DNA of 64,000 nt from Psychroflexus aurantiacus (GCF_010820555.1 NZ_JAAIKD010000003.1:1-64000), one strand, 5' to 3'; positions 6,812 to 16,786 are shown, numbered from the stretch's first letter. Made by a program: numbers and translations. The notes: generated from the letters alone by a model not told the origin.

Positions 6812-8812
6812 TTATTCCTCTTTTTTATCCTCCGGAAGAACATTCTCATTTAAAATAATAAATTCAGATCTTCGGTTGAGATCGTGTTCATCCTTAGTAC
6901 ATGAGGAATCATTAGAACATTCATTCACCAGCTGACTCTCTCCATAGCCTTTGGCAGAGATTCTGCTCCTGTCGATACCTCCAATGTCAACTAAGTAGTT
7001 CATGGTTGCGGTTGCCCGTTTTTCTGACAACAGTTCATTATAGAGATCATCGCCCAGACTGTCGGTGTGTGAACCCACCTCAATACGGAGTTCGGGATAG
7101 GATTTCATCACGGCAATAATTTTCTGCAATTCTATTTCAGCGTCTGAACGTATTTGAAAAGCATCAAAATCGAAATAAATCGGGTCTAACTGAAGTAAAT
7201 CACTAAGATCATCGCCGCTGACAACCTCGGTTATACCGAGTTCAACACCAGTTTCCAGGGTAAAATCTATAGTATTTTCAGTATCAAAATCAGTATTGGT
7301 CTGAATAAATTCTTCAGAAGTTGAAAATTCCTCTTTGGAAACTCGTACAACATAAGTCGTGTTGCATTCAATTTCAAATTGGTATTCCCCTTCTGAATTT
7401 GTCTCTGTGGATTGCAATAGATTTAAATCCTCGTCAAGCAGCTCCACTTTGGCACCACTCAGATTTTCTTCATCACCGGAACTGTAGATTTTACCTTTTA
7501 CGTACTGAAAGCAGGCCGTCATCAAATCCTCGAGTTGCTTAAATGAATACAGATCATCACTGGCGTTAATTTCTCCTCTGTTGGAGGCAAAAAAACCTTT
7601 TCCCAGCTTAGAATTAATGATAAAACTAAAATCATCTTTATTACTGTTAACGGGTTCTCCAATGTTAAACACTTCACCCATTTCCCCCTCGTCATCAATT
7701 GCCACAACAAAAACATCGAGACCTCCCAAGCCTAAATGACCATCAGAAGAAAAATAAAGCAAGTCGTTTTCGCTTGCAAACGCAAAGCTTTCTCGCCCTT
7801 CGGTATTAACAGAATCTCCAAGATTTTTAGGGGCACCATAGGTGGAATCATCTAAGATGTCAACTTTAAAAATATCAGACATCCCTCGTGTCCCTGGCAT
7901 ATCCGATGAAAAGTAAAGTGTTTTTTCATCACTGCTGAGTGCGGGATGAGCTACGGAATAATTATCACTATTAAACGGAAGTTCCTGTGGTTTTGACCAG
8001 GTGTTATCCGCCGTCCATTCAGATTTAAATAATTTCAAACGACTGACGCCGTCCTCTCCGCGTTCCAGTTTATTGTTAACAAAATTATTTCTGGTAAAAT
8101 ATACCGTTTTACCATCTTTGGTAAATACCGGTGAGGCTTCATGAAATTTGGAATTGAGGCTCTTTAAAAAATCAACAGGCTCAGAAACGACTTCTAAAGA
8201 ATCTGAAAGTTCAACACTGTAGAGGTTAAGGTAAGGCTGATTGCTCCATTCGTCAATCCTCTTCATTATAGAGAATACAGGTCTGTTGGAGGCAAAAACT
8301 AAGCGACCCTTATAAAATGAAGGAGAAAATTCTGAGTACTCGGTATTTACAGGAACCGAGTCCAATCTAAATCTACCAGACTGCATCTCTATAATTTCCA
8401 GATAATCCCCCTCGCTTTTAAGTCTGGAGACCCTGCTATCATTTTGATTCAAGGCATTAAATGCCAACATAATTTGGTCTGCCTGTTCATATTGCTTCAC
8501 GCTTTTTAAAGACTGAGCATATTTGAATAAATAGTCTTTTGACTGATCCGGGTTTAATTCATATAATTTGTCATACCATTCAAAAGCTTTTTCCAAATCA
8601 TTATTGAAGTAATAGGAATCTCCAAGCTTTTTAAATAAATTTTCAGATTCATATCCTGTTCTGGCAACTTCAAGATAAATTTTTTGAGCATCAACAAAAG
8701 CAAAGCCTTCAAACATCTCATCAGCCGCTTTCAGTTTTTCCACCTGTGCATGTCCCATACATGAAATCAGTATGGCCAGTAAATAAAAAATGTGATTAAA
8801 ATTCGGTCTCAT
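6812..8812 (-). CDS. OmpA-family outer-membrane protein with TPR and PD40 propeller
   Basis: A 666-residue envelope protein. Its parts in order are: a signal peptide (1-22), TPR-like helices (about 25-120), a PD40/WD40-like beta-propeller with repeated TLYFSSD, LLYFSSD and GFFASN motifs (about 155-425), a carboxypeptidase-regulatory-like beta-sandwich (about 440-515), and a C-terminal OmpA peptidoglycan-binding domain (about 545-655; YFDFDAFQIR, VGSHTDSLG, NRRSEF). This architecture is common beside PorP/SprF in Bacteroidota and resembles the role of SprD in the sprB gliding locus, tethering the surface complex to peptidoglycan. It starts 2 nt after the SprF-like gene. An intrinsic terminator follows. 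Confidence 0.88.
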   Translation of the reverse strand: MRPNFNHIFYLLAILISCMGHAQVEKLKAADEMFEGFAFVDAQKIYLEVARTGYESENLFKKLGDSYYFNNDLEKAFEWYDKLYELNPDQSKDYLFKYAQSLKSVKQYEQADQIMLAFNALNQNDSRVSRLKSEGDYLEIIEMQSGRFRLDSVPVNTEYSEFSPSFYKGRLVFASNRPVFSIMKRIDEWSNQPYLNLYSVELSDSLEVVSEPVDFLKSLNSKFHEASPVFTKDGKTVYFTRNNFVNNKLERGEDGVSRLKLFKSEWTADNTWSKPQELPFNSDNYSVAHPALSSDEKTLYFSSDMPGTRGMSDIFKVDILDDSTYGAPKNLGDSVNTEGRESFAFASENDLLYFSSDGHLGLGGLDVFVVAIDDEGEMGEVFNIGEPVNSNKDDFSFIINSKLGKGFFASNRGEINASDDLYSFKQLEDLMTACFQYVKGKIYSSGDEENLSGAKVELLDEDLNLLQSTETNSEGEYQFEIECNTTYVVRVSKEEFSTSEEFIQTNTDFDTENTIDFTLETGVELGITEVVSGDDLSDLLQLDPIYFDFDAFQIRSDAEIELQKIIAVMKSYPELRIEVGSHTDSLGDDLYNELLSEKRATATMNYLVDIGGIDRSRISAKGYGESQLVNECSNDSSCTKDEHDLNRRSEFIILNENVLPEDKKEE

Positions 8813-8814
8813 GT

Positions 8815-9747
8815 TTAGAAAAATCTAGGTGAATACATTTTTTTATACGTCTTGAACAGTTCAAATCTTGCAAAAAACTCTAATGAACCCTCGTTGTAAT
8901 TGGCAAATTCTGATATCCCTTTATCATAAGCGAGTCCAACCAAAACAGCTTCATTAACCTGGAATGCAAATAAGGCTGAAAAAGCGGCGTTGACTCTATA
9001 AGCAATCCCTGCAGTAAACTCATCATTAATTAGAAAATTTGACGATAACTCAGCCAGTAATGGTGCTCCGCTCACCTGCCTTATCAGGATAGAAGGCTTG
9101 AACTTCAGGGTAGGATTAATGTCAAAAACATAACCGGCGGTAAGGTAATAATGCAGACGATCTCTCACTGTGGCATCAGTAACTGAACTTTCTGAATACC
9201 GGTCTGTTCTCAGTATAGCTGGAACACTTAGCCCAACATAGTACTGGTCATTATACCAAAAGGCACCCAGACCCACTTGTGGTGAAGTTTTATTTTCAAA
9301 ATTACTGAATTCCGGATCTGAGGGATCGTAAATGTTCAAATCATTATAATCCAAACTTAAAAAATTAACCCCGGCATTTATTCCAAAAGAGAGCTTGGTA
9401 TCTTCAACAAACTCAATCTCATAGCTATATACAGCATTGATTTCTGTTTCACGAGTAATACCAATTTTATCATTGATCAAAGTCAGTCCCAAGCCCATCT
9501 TTCCGTCTTTGATAGGGGAATGAGCAGAAAATGTCTGGGAACTAGGAGCTCCGTCAAATCCAAGCCATTGAGACCTGTGTAGCACTGCAGCACTGAATAT
9601 ATCTCTCGTCCCCGCATAAGCCGGGTTGATGGTTAATGTATTGTACATGTACTGGGTAAAGTTAGGATCCTGCTGAGAAACTGCACTGTTACTGAAAAGA
9701 AGTAACATAAACAACAGGCTTATATGTAAAATGCGAAATTTAGTCAT
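8815..9747 (-). CDS. PorP/SprF family T9SS membrane protein
   Basis: A 310-residue outer-membrane beta-barrel protein of the PorP/SprF family. A signal peptide is followed by the family hallmark QQDPNFTQYMYN and NPAYAGTRD. Alternating amphipathic strands run to the end, finishing in an aromatic C terminus (SPRFF). SprF-like proteins are needed for secretion or surface attachment of a partner protein with a type B sorting domain, usually encoded next door. Here the partner is the giant repeat protein, whose stop is 11 nt upstream. The ATG at 9747 is used; a TTG at 9762 overlapping the upstream TGA stop is possible but less likely. Confidence 0.9.
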   Translation of the reverse strand: MTKFRILHISLLFMLLLFSNSAVSQQDPNFTQYMYNTLTINPAYAGTRDIFSAAVLHRSQWLGFDGAPSSQTFSAHSPIKDGKMGLGLTLINDKIGITRETEINAVYSYEIEFVEDTKLSFGINAGVNFLSLDYNDLNIYDPSDPEFSNFENKTSPQVGLGAFWYNDQYYVGLSVPAILRTDRYSESSVTDATVRDRLHYYLTAGYVFDINPTLKFKPSILIRQVSGAPLLAELSSNFLINDEFTAGIAYRVNAAFSALFAFQVNEAVLVGLAYDKGISEFANYNEGSLEFFARFELFKTYKKMYSPRFF

Positions 9748-9758
9748 ATGCTTTTGTA

Positions 9759-12700
9759 TCAATTTAAATGAATGTATCCGGTTTTCTTCATAGGGTCTCC
9801 ATTTCTATTTATATAATTCAAAATATAGAAATAAGTACCAGGAGCTAAACGTTTGTTTTTTTGCATGTTGACATCACCAGCGCTAAAACCCTCAAATCTT
9901 ACATTTGAATTGTCATAACCTGAAACATCATAAACCTTAGCCCCTTGCCTGTTATAAATCTGAAGGGAATTTTGGGGATAATTTTCTATACCATCAATTC
10001 TGAAAAATTTATTTTCCGAAATACTTCCTTGTGAGGCTATAGCATTGAAGGCTTCAAGTTCTTCTATCAAAAACCCGTCATGGTCTGACCTGATGCTTTC
10101 AGCTACAACTACCAAAGTTGTGGTTGGATTGGTCCCTTCGGTTTGAGAAACATTAGACGGGAAATCAATATCCTGCTGGTCTATTTCTGAAACTGTTTCA
10201 CCTGCCAAAACTACTGAAGACCAGTCTCCTTCAAAATCTGTTATGGCCTCAGACTGGTTACCATTTGCATCTGTAATAAAAATTCTAATATTTGAAATTC
10301 CATCTTCATCTGCATCCTGGTTTCCATTTCCGTTATCATCGTAATATAAACGACCGGTTACAATTCCCGAATCTGAAAACCCATCCATTTCTGTTTGCGT
10401 TTGTCCTTTGATGATTTCAGTAGTGGTTGGATTTGTACCTTCCGTTTGTGAGAATCCTTCCGGAAAATCGGGGTCAATTTCATTGATCAAGCTTGTCGTC
10501 GGCCCTTCCGGAACTCGCGTACTCCAGGCCCCATTTGCATCTGTAATAAGGCTTTTGACCTCATCCAAAGTTGTCAGGATTTGAACGCTTATATCGGGGA
10601 TACCAGCTTCTCCAGCATCCTGTGTTCCATTTACATTACTGTCATTATATAGGACTCCGGAAAGAATCCCCGAAATGAAAAACCCATCATTTTCAGTAAA
10701 CGTCTCTTGTGCCTGCAAAACGGTATGTGTGGACGGATCTGTACCATCGGTTTGAAAAGCATCGGTTGGGAAATCGGCATCGGTTTCGTCGATATCCACT
10801 TCAGCAGAGCCGATTAAGATTTCTGCTGTCCAGTTTCCGTCAGCCGAAGTGACAGCTGTTTGCACGTTACCGTATTGGTCTGTAATCAGGACATCCACAT
10901 CCGGCATGTCAGCCTCTCCTGTATCCTGCACAGCATTGCCGTTGGTATCGAAATATAAATGACCGCTAAGAGAGCCTGAGGCTGAAAAACCATCCCGTTC
11001 TAACTGGGTTTGTCCATTGCCGATTTCAGTGGTGCTTGGGTTTGTCCCTTCCGTTTGTAAAAGTCCGTCTGGAAAATCAGGATCGGCTTCATCAATGAGG
11101 CTTTGCGTGGTTCCAGCAGGAACTCTTAAACTCCAGGAACCGCTTGCATCTGTAACGAGGTCAATACCATCAGCCAGTGACGTCGTAATTTGAACGGAAA
11201 CATTTGGAATTCCAGATTCACCTGCATCCTGTGTGCCATTAGCATTGCTGTCATTATACAAGACTCCGGAAAGAATCCCCGAAATGAAAAACCCATCATT
11301 TTCAGTAAACGTCTCTTGTGCCTGCAAAACGGCATGTGTGGACGGATTGGCACCCTCCGTTTGTAAAGCTTCGGTAGGAAAATCTGCATCGGTTTCATCG
11401 ATATTAACTTCAGCAGAACCGATTAAGACTTCTGCTGTCCAATTTCCGTCAGCCGTGGTGACAGCTGTTTGAACGTTTCCATACTGGTCTGTAATTAAAA
11501 CATTAATGTCTGGCATATCAGCCTCTCCTGTATCCTGCACAGCATTGCCGTTGGTATCGAAATATAAATGACCGCTTAAAGAGCCTGAGGCTGAAAAACC
11601 ATCCCGTTCTAACTGGGTTTGTCCATTGCCGATTTCAGTGGTGCTTGGGTTTGTACCCTCAGTTTGTAAAAGTCCGTCTGGAAAATCCGGATCGGCTTCA
11701 TCAATCAGGCTTTGCGTGGATCCAGCAGGAACTCGTATACTCCAGGAACCACCCGCATCTGTAACGAGGTCAATACCATCGCCCAGTGCCGTGGTAATTT
11801 GAACTGAAACATTTGGAATTCCAGATTCACCTGCATCCTGTGTGCCATTTGCATTGCTGTCGTTATACAAGACTCCGGAAAGAATCCCCGAAATGAAAAA
11901 CCCATCATTTTCAGTAAACGTCTCTTGTGCCTGCAAAACGGTATGTGTGGACGGATTGGTACCCTCCGTTTGTAAAGCACCGGTAGGAAAATCTGCATCG
12001 GTTTCATCGATATTAACTTCAGCAGAACCGATTAAGACTTCTGCTGTCCAGTTTCCGTCAGCCGAGGTAACAGCTGTTTGCAAGTTACCGTACTGGTCTG
12101 TAATAAGCACATCCACGTCCGGCATGTCAGCCTCTCCTGTATCCTGCACAGCATTCCCGTTGGTATCAAAATATAAATGACCACTTAAAGAGCCTGAGGC
12201 TGAAAAACCATCCTTTTCTTCCTGGGTTTGTCCGTTGGCGATTTCAGTGCTGCTTGGATTTGTACCTTCCGTTTGTAATACAGCTTCTGGAAAATCCGGA
12301 TCCGATTCATCAATCAGGCTTTCCGTGGTTCCTGTCGGTACTCGTGTACTCCAGGAGCCATTGGCATCTGTAACGAGGTCAATAACATCAGCCAGTGCCG
12401 TTGTAATTTGAACTGACACCTCCGGAATTCCGGGTTCACCCGTCTCCTGAGTGCCGTTTCCATTGCTATCATTATATAAAACTCCGGAAAGGGTTCCCGA
12501 TACAAAAAATCCATCATTTTCAGTAAACGTAGTTTCCCCCTGAAGAGGTAAATGTGTGGAAGGGTTTGTACCTTCCGTTTGAAAAGCACCCGTTGGGAAA
12601 TCGGGATCGGTTTCATCGATATTCACCTCAACAGAACCAATCAGAACATCAGCAGACCAGTTTCCGTCTGCAGAGGTAACCACTGTTTGTACGTTTCCAT

Positions 12701-15062
12701 ACTGGTCTGTAATTAAAATATCGACGTCTGGCATGTCCGCCTCTCCGTCATCCTGAACGGCATTACCATTGGTATCGAAGTATAAATGACCTGTTAAATT
12801 TCCAGTATCAAAGAATCCATCCACTTCTTCAGCAGCCTGTGCATTTACTATTTGAGTTGTGGTTGGGTTGGTTCCTTCTGTTTGTGAAGATCCAATTGGG
12901 AAATCGGGATCATTTTCATCAATAAGACTTTGTGTTGATCCTTCAGGGACTCTTGAAGACCAGGAGCCATTGGCATCTGTAACGAGGTCGATAACATCAG
13001 CCAGTGCCGTGGTAATTTGAACAGAAACATCCGCAATACCAGATTCACCTGCATCCTGCGTAGCATTTCCATTGGTGTCAAAATAAACTATTCCCGAGAG
13101 CACTGCAGATTTGTAAAAGCCGTCATTTTCAGTAAAGGTAGCTTGACCCTGTATAACGGTATGCCCAGATGGGTTGGTACCTTCAGTCTGTATAGCACCC
13201 GCTGGAAAATCGGTATCGGTTTCGTCTATATTAACTTCTGCCAAACCGATGAGAACTTCAGCAGTCCAGTCCCCTTCTGTGGTGGTAACAGCTGTTTGTA
13301 GGTTTCCATACTGATCTGTGATAAGAACATCCACATTAGGCATATCAGCCTCACCACTATCTTGAGTCCCGTTTCCATTGGTATCAAAATATAAATGGCC
13401 TGAAAGCGTGCCTGAATCTGAAAACCCATCAAATTCTGTTTGTGGCTGCCCGTTTAGGACTTGAGTTGTGGTTGGGTTTGTACCCTCAGTTTGCAAGACA
13501 GCTTCCGGAAAATCAGGATCATCCTCAGCAATAAGACTTACTGTAGTCCCTTCAGGAACTCTGATGGACCAGGCCCCGGCAGCATCTGTAGTGAGATTAA
13601 TTAGTTCATCCAATGCGGTTGTAATTTGAACTGAAACATCGGGAATTCCAGGCTCACCTGTATCCTGCGTAGCATTTCCATTGTTGTCCTCATATAAGAC
13701 TCCAGAGAGAATTGCGGATAAATAAAATCCATCATTTTCAGTAAAGGTAGTCAGACCTTGCAGGATTGTAATGGAAGACGGGTTGCTGCCTTCTGTTTGC
13801 AGAGCTCCTGTTGGAAAATCTGGGTCCGTCTGACTTATATTCGCTTCAACAGATCCAAATAACACATCGGCTGTCCAGTCTCCGTCTGCAGTGGTCACTA
13901 CGGTTTGAGAATTTCCATACTGGTCTGTAATCAGGACATCCACATCGGGCATGTCAGCCTCTCCTGTATCCTGAACTCCGTTTCCGTTGGTATCAAAATA
14001 CAGGTGCCCCGTTAAAATACCTGTACCGAAGAACCCATCCAGCTCCTCATAGGTCTGTCCGTTCTGGACATTTGTTATTGTGGGGTTTGACCCCTGGGTC
14101 TGTATTGCTCCATTTGGAAATTGAGCAACAGTTTCATCAATAGTACTTTCGGCAGGACCTTCAGGGACTCTGGCGCCCCAGGATCCATCAGCTACTGTAA
14201 CTAAGGTGATAATTTCTCCTAATGAGGTTTCAATCTCTACAGGAATGTTGGGTATACCAGGTTCATTGGTATCCTGGATTCCATTTTCATTAGCATCAAA
14301 ATATAAGATTCCGGAGAGCATTCCGGATTTAAAAAATCCGTCATTTTCCGTAAATGTTGTCTGTCCAGCAGCTATAGTATGTGTAGATGGATTAGTCCCT
14401 TCCGTCTGGGGAGCCCCCGTAGGAAAATCTGAGTCGTTAACGTCTATGTTTACTTCTATATCACCACTAGTCACCGTCGCCAGCCAATCCCCACTGGCAT
14501 CGGTAGTAACGGTTTGACTGTTCCCATATTGATCTGTGATGAATATAGAAACATCGGGCATGTCCGGCTCGCCAGTATCCTGAACTCCGCTTCCATTGGT
14601 ATCAAAATACAAATGGCCTGTAGCATCCCCTAAAAAAGTGAAGCCTTTGGTTTCTGTCTGGACCGTTGTGTTGGCAATGACCTGAACAGTACTGGGATCT
14701 GAACCCTCGGTTTGTTCAGCACCGGGAGGCAAACTGGAAGAGTCGATGATAAGTGTCGCCAATCCTTCTGCAATAGTGGCAGACCAGATTCCATCAGCAT
14801 TGGTCAAGGTCGTTAGACCGTTTCCATCGGAATCCACAATTATAACACGAACATTTCCAAGTCCGGGCTCGCCTGGGTCCTGAGTAGCATTTGCATTAAA
14901 ATCTGAATAAATAAGACCCTCTATGGTTCCAGAAGCATTTAACTTTTGCAGGAGGGCTTCGAAGGGGTTTGGATAATAAGATTTGTCCTCCTGAGCAGTA
15001 ACCCAAAAGCCTTGAAATATTAATAATACCAAAAACACAAAAGACGAAGTAGTTATTTTCAT
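9759..15062 (-). CDS. giant SdrD-B-like repeat surface protein with type B T9SS sorting domain
   Basis: A 1767-residue secreted protein. Residues 1-23 are a signal peptide. Residues 45 to about 1667 are 16 tandem domains of about 101 residues, each with GxLYxDxNGNxxQDxGE, a central VxITxxxG strand, a GxW strand, and a DFPxGxxQTEGTNP / xxExDGF ending. This is like the calcium-binding SdrD B or Cna-B-like fold. Two subtypes alternate: one with DMPDVDVLITDQYGN, one with GIPxVSVQITT. Residues 1668-1767 form a gliding-motility-type (type B) T9SS C-terminal domain (LQIYNRQGAKVYD, PGTYFYIL). No enzymatic domain is visible, so an adhesin or surface filament is likely. It is followed in the same operon by its SprF-like and OmpA-like partners. 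Confidence 0.9.
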   Translation of the reverse strand: MKITTSSFVFLVLLIFQGFWVTAQEDKSYYPNPFEALLQKLNASGTIEGLIYSDFNANATQDPGEPGLGNVRVIIVDSDGNGLTTLTNADGIWSATIAEGLATLIIDSSSLPPGAEQTEGSDPSTVQVIANTTVQTETKGFTFLGDATGHLYFDTNGSGVQDTGEPDMPDVSIFITDQYGNSQTVTTDASGDWLATVTSGDIEVNIDVNDSDFPTGAPQTEGTNPSTHTIAAGQTTFTENDGFFKSGMLSGILYFDANENGIQDTNEPGIPNIPVEIETSLGEIITLVTVADGSWGARVPEGPAESTIDETVAQFPNGAIQTQGSNPTITNVQNGQTYEELDGFFGTGILTGHLYFDTNGNGVQDTGEADMPDVDVLITDQYGNSQTVVTTADGDWTADVLFGSVEANISQTDPDFPTGALQTEGSNPSSITILQGLTTFTENDGFYLSAILSGVLYEDNNGNATQDTGEPGIPDVSVQITTALDELINLTTDAAGAWSIRVPEGTTVSLIAEDDPDFPEAVLQTEGTNPTTTQVLNGQPQTEFDGFSDSGTLSGHLYFDTNGNGTQDSGEADMPNVDVLITDQYGNLQTAVTTTEGDWTAEVLIGLAEVNIDETDTDFPAGAIQTEGTNPSGHTVIQGQATFTENDGFYKSAVLSGIVYFDTNGNATQDAGESGIADVSVQITTALADVIDLVTDANGSWSSRVPEGSTQSLIDENDPDFPIGSSQTEGTNPTTTQIVNAQAAEEVDGFFDTGNLTGHLYFDTNGNAVQDDGEADMPDVDILITDQYGNVQTVVTSADGNWSADVLIGSVEVNIDETDPDFPTGAFQTEGTNPSTHLPLQGETTFTENDGFFVSGTLSGVLYNDSNGNGTQETGEPGIPEVSVQITTALADVIDLVTDANGSWSTRVPTGTTESLIDESDPDFPEAVLQTEGTNPSSTEIANGQTQEEKDGFSASGSLSGHLYFDTNGNAVQDTGEADMPDVDVLITDQYGNLQTAVTSADGNWTAEVLIGSAEVNIDETDADFPTGALQTEGTNPSTHTVLQAQETFTENDGFFISGILSGVLYNDSNANGTQDAGESGIPNVSVQITTALGDGIDLVTDAGGSWSIRVPAGSTQSLIDEADPDFPDGLLQTEGTNPSTTEIGNGQTQLERDGFSASGSLSGHLYFDTNGNAVQDTGEADMPDINVLITDQYGNVQTAVTTADGNWTAEVLIGSAEVNIDETDADFPTEALQTEGANPSTHAVLQAQETFTENDGFFISGILSGVLYNDSNANGTQDAGESGIPNVSVQITTSLADGIDLVTDASGSWSLRVPAGTTQSLIDEADPDFPDGLLQTEGTNPSTTEIGNGQTQLERDGFSASGSLSGHLYFDTNGNAVQDTGEADMPDVDVLITDQYGNVQTAVTSADGNWTAEILIGSAEVDIDETDADFPTDAFQTDGTDPSTHTVLQAQETFTENDGFFISGILSGVLYNDSNVNGTQDAGEAGIPDISVQILTTLDEVKSLITDANGAWSTRVPEGPTTSLINEIDPDFPEGFSQTEGTNPTTTEIIKGQTQTEMDGFSDSGIVTGRLYYDDNGNGNQDADEDGISNIRIFITDANGNQSEAITDFEGDWSSVVLAGETVSEIDQQDIDFPSNVSQTEGTNPTTTLVVVAESIRSDHDGFLIEELEAFNAIASQGSISENKFFRIDGIENYPQNSLQIYNRQGAKVYDVSGYDNSNVRFEGFSAGDVNMQKNKRLAPGTYFYILNYINRNGDPMKKTGYIHLN
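10062..14930 (-). repeat. 16-unit coding tandem repeat, 609-bp dimer period
   Basis: Sixteen units of about 303 bp encode alternating subtypes, so the real repeating unit is a 609-bp pair. A reference 20-mer starting with CGAAATGAAA begins at 10671, 11280 and 11889, and a diverged copy begins at 12498, each exactly 609 bp apart. Copies in the C-terminal half of the protein (about 10.6-12.6 kb) are nearly identical, while copies toward the N terminus are diverged. This suggests recent expansion by unequal recombination. Confidence 0.9.
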
Positions 15063-15080
15063 ATACGCAGACTATTTAGT

Positions 15081-15088
15081 CAAATATA
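15081..15088 (-). promoter_or_regulatory. -7 element for the repeat-protein operon
   Basis: The minus strand reads TATATTTG, a perfect TAnnTTTG match, 19 nt before the ATG at 15062. A short inverted repeat GACT-ATTT-AGTC (15070-15081) overlaps its end and could be an operator or chance. Confidence 0.5.
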
Positions 15089-15187
15089 TTAAAGTTTTTA
15101 ACATTACTTAATTTTTGCTCTTAATTTTTTTTAAAAATAAATCACCAACAAAACGGGCGGAATGATTGATTTGAGTTTTTAAAAAAT

Positions 15188-15195
15188 TAAATTTG
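15188..15195 (+). promoter_or_regulatory. -7 element abutting the prfC start codon
   Basis: TAAATTTG, a perfect TAnnTTTG match, ends 4 nt before the prfC ATG. TTG at 15165-15167 and TTTG at 15170-15173 are candidate -33 elements. The expected transcription start falls on or next to the ATG, implying a leaderless mRNA. Confidence 0.5.
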
Positions 15196-15199
15196 CAGC

Positions 15200-16786
15200 A
15201 TGAAAATAAATAAGGAAATCAATCGCCGAAGAACATTCGGAATTGTGTCTCACCCTGATGCTGGGAAAACTACACTGACTGAAAAATTACTTTTGTTTGG
15301 TGGTGCTATTCAGGAGGCTGGCGCAGTTAAAAATAATAAAATAAAGAAAACGGCTACCAGTGACTTTATGGAAATAGAGCGCCAGAGAGGGATTTCGGTA
15401 GCGACTTCCGTCTTAGGATTTGAGTACAAAACTATAAAAATAAATATTTTAGACACTCCTGGTCACAAGGATTTTGCTGAAGATACCTTTAGAACCTTAA
15501 CCGCCGTGGATAGTGTCATTGTAGTAATTGACGTCGCAAAAGGAGTCGAGGAGCAAACGGAGAAACTGGTAAAGGTGTGCCGAATGCGAAATATACCTAT
15601 CATCGTTTTTATCAATAAAATGGACAGAGAAGGTAAAGACGCCTTCGAACTTCTGGATGAAATCGAACAAAAACTTGGACTTCACGTCACTCCTTTAAGT
15701 TTTCCTATCGGTATGGGATATGACTTCAAAGGCATCTATAACATTTGGGAGAAGAACGTCAATTTATTTACCGGCGATCCCAAAAAAGATATCGAAGACA
15801 CCGTTCAGGTGAACGATTTATCTACTGACGAAATCGATGAACTTATTGGGACCGATTCTGCGGATACCTTAAGAGAAGAACTTGAACTTGTCCAGGGAGT
15901 TTATCCTGAATTTAATATAGATGAGTATAAAAGAGGTGAACTGCAGCCTGTGTTTTTCGGCTCAGCTTTAAATAACTTCGGAGTACGTGAATTGCTGGAT
16001 TGTTTTATTGAAATTGCTCCGCCACCCCGGCCAAAGCAAAGTGATATTAGAGAAATCCGGCCCGAGGAAGATAAGTTTACCGGTTTCGTGTTTAAGATTC
16101 ACGCCAATATGGATCCCCGACACAGAGACCGACTTGCTTTTGTAAAGGTGGTTTCAGGAAAGTTTGAACGAAACAAACCTTACCTCCACGTCAGAAGCAA
16201 TAAAAACCTGAAATTTTCCAGTCCCAATGCCTTTTTTGCTGAACGCAAGGAAGTTGTCGATGAGATGTTCCCCGGGGATATTGTCGGCTTACACGATACA
16301 GGGACTTTCAAAATCGGAGATACCCTCACCGAAGGCGAAATTCTTCAGTACAAGGGCATCCCCAATTTTTCACCAGAGCATTTTAGGTATATCAACAATG
16401 CAGACCCGATGAAGTCCAAACAACTCAACAAAGGCATTGAACAGTTGATGGATGAAGGGGTAGCTCAGTTGTTTACCCTGGAACTCAACAACAGGAAAAT
16501 CATTGGAACTGTTGGTGCGCTTCAGTATGAAGTCATTCAATACAGGCTGGAACACGAATACGGGGCCAAATGTTCGTATGAAAACATCAACGTGCACAAA
16601 GCCTGCTGGATAGAGCCCAAAGACCCTAAAAGTGAAGAGTTTAAAGAATTCAAACGGGTGAAGGCTAAGTTTCTAGCGCATGACAAGTCAGACCAGCTCG
16701 TATTCCTGGCTGACTCCGAATTCTCACTACAAATGACACAGCAGAAATATCCAAACATTATCTTTCATTTTACCTCTGAATTTTAA
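15200..16786 (+). CDS. prfC: peptide chain release factor 3
   Basis: A 528-residue translational GTPase RF3, which recycles RF1/RF2 from the ribosome after peptide release. The G domain shows G1 HPDAGKTT, G3 DTPGHKDF and G4 NKMD. The RF3-specific start, RRTFGIVSHPDAGKTTLTEK, separates it from EF-G. Domain II follows (about 300-390), then the RF3 C-terminal domain ending near FHFTSEF. The length is the usual one. It is divergent from the giant repeat gene across a 137-bp intergenic region that carries a promoter for each direction. The prfC element is so close to the ATG that the transcript may be leaderless. Confidence 0.96.
   Translation: MKINKEINRRRTFGIVSHPDAGKTTLTEKLLLFGGAIQEAGAVKNNKIKKTATSDFMEIERQRGISVATSVLGFEYKTIKINILDTPGHKDFAEDTFRTLTAVDSVIVVIDVAKGVEEQTEKLVKVCRMRNIPIIVFINKMDREGKDAFELLDEIEQKLGLHVTPLSFPIGMGYDFKGIYNIWEKNVNLFTGDPKKDIEDTVQVNDLSTDEIDELIGTDSADTLREELELVQGVYPEFNIDEYKRGELQPVFFGSALNNFGVRELLDCFIEIAPPPRPKQSDIREIRPEEDKFTGFVFKIHANMDPRHRDRLAFVKVVSGKFERNKPYLHVRSNKNLKFSSPNAFFAERKEVVDEMFPGDIVGLHDTGTFKIGDTLTEGEILQYKGIPNFSPEHFRYINNADPMKSKQLNKGIEQLMDEGVAQLFTLELNNRKIIGTVGALQYEVIQYRLEHEYGAKCSYENINVHKACWIEPKDPKSEEFKEFKRVKAKFLAHDKSDQLVFLADSEFSLQMTQQKYPNIIFHFTSEF

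Noticed and set aside
11126-12616. Several open frames of about 70-110 codons on both strands inside the giant repeat gene, with similar sequences to each other
   Set aside because: They are off-frame shadows of the 609-bp repeat. Their likeness comes from the underlying repeat, and the main frame explains the region with clear domain structure.
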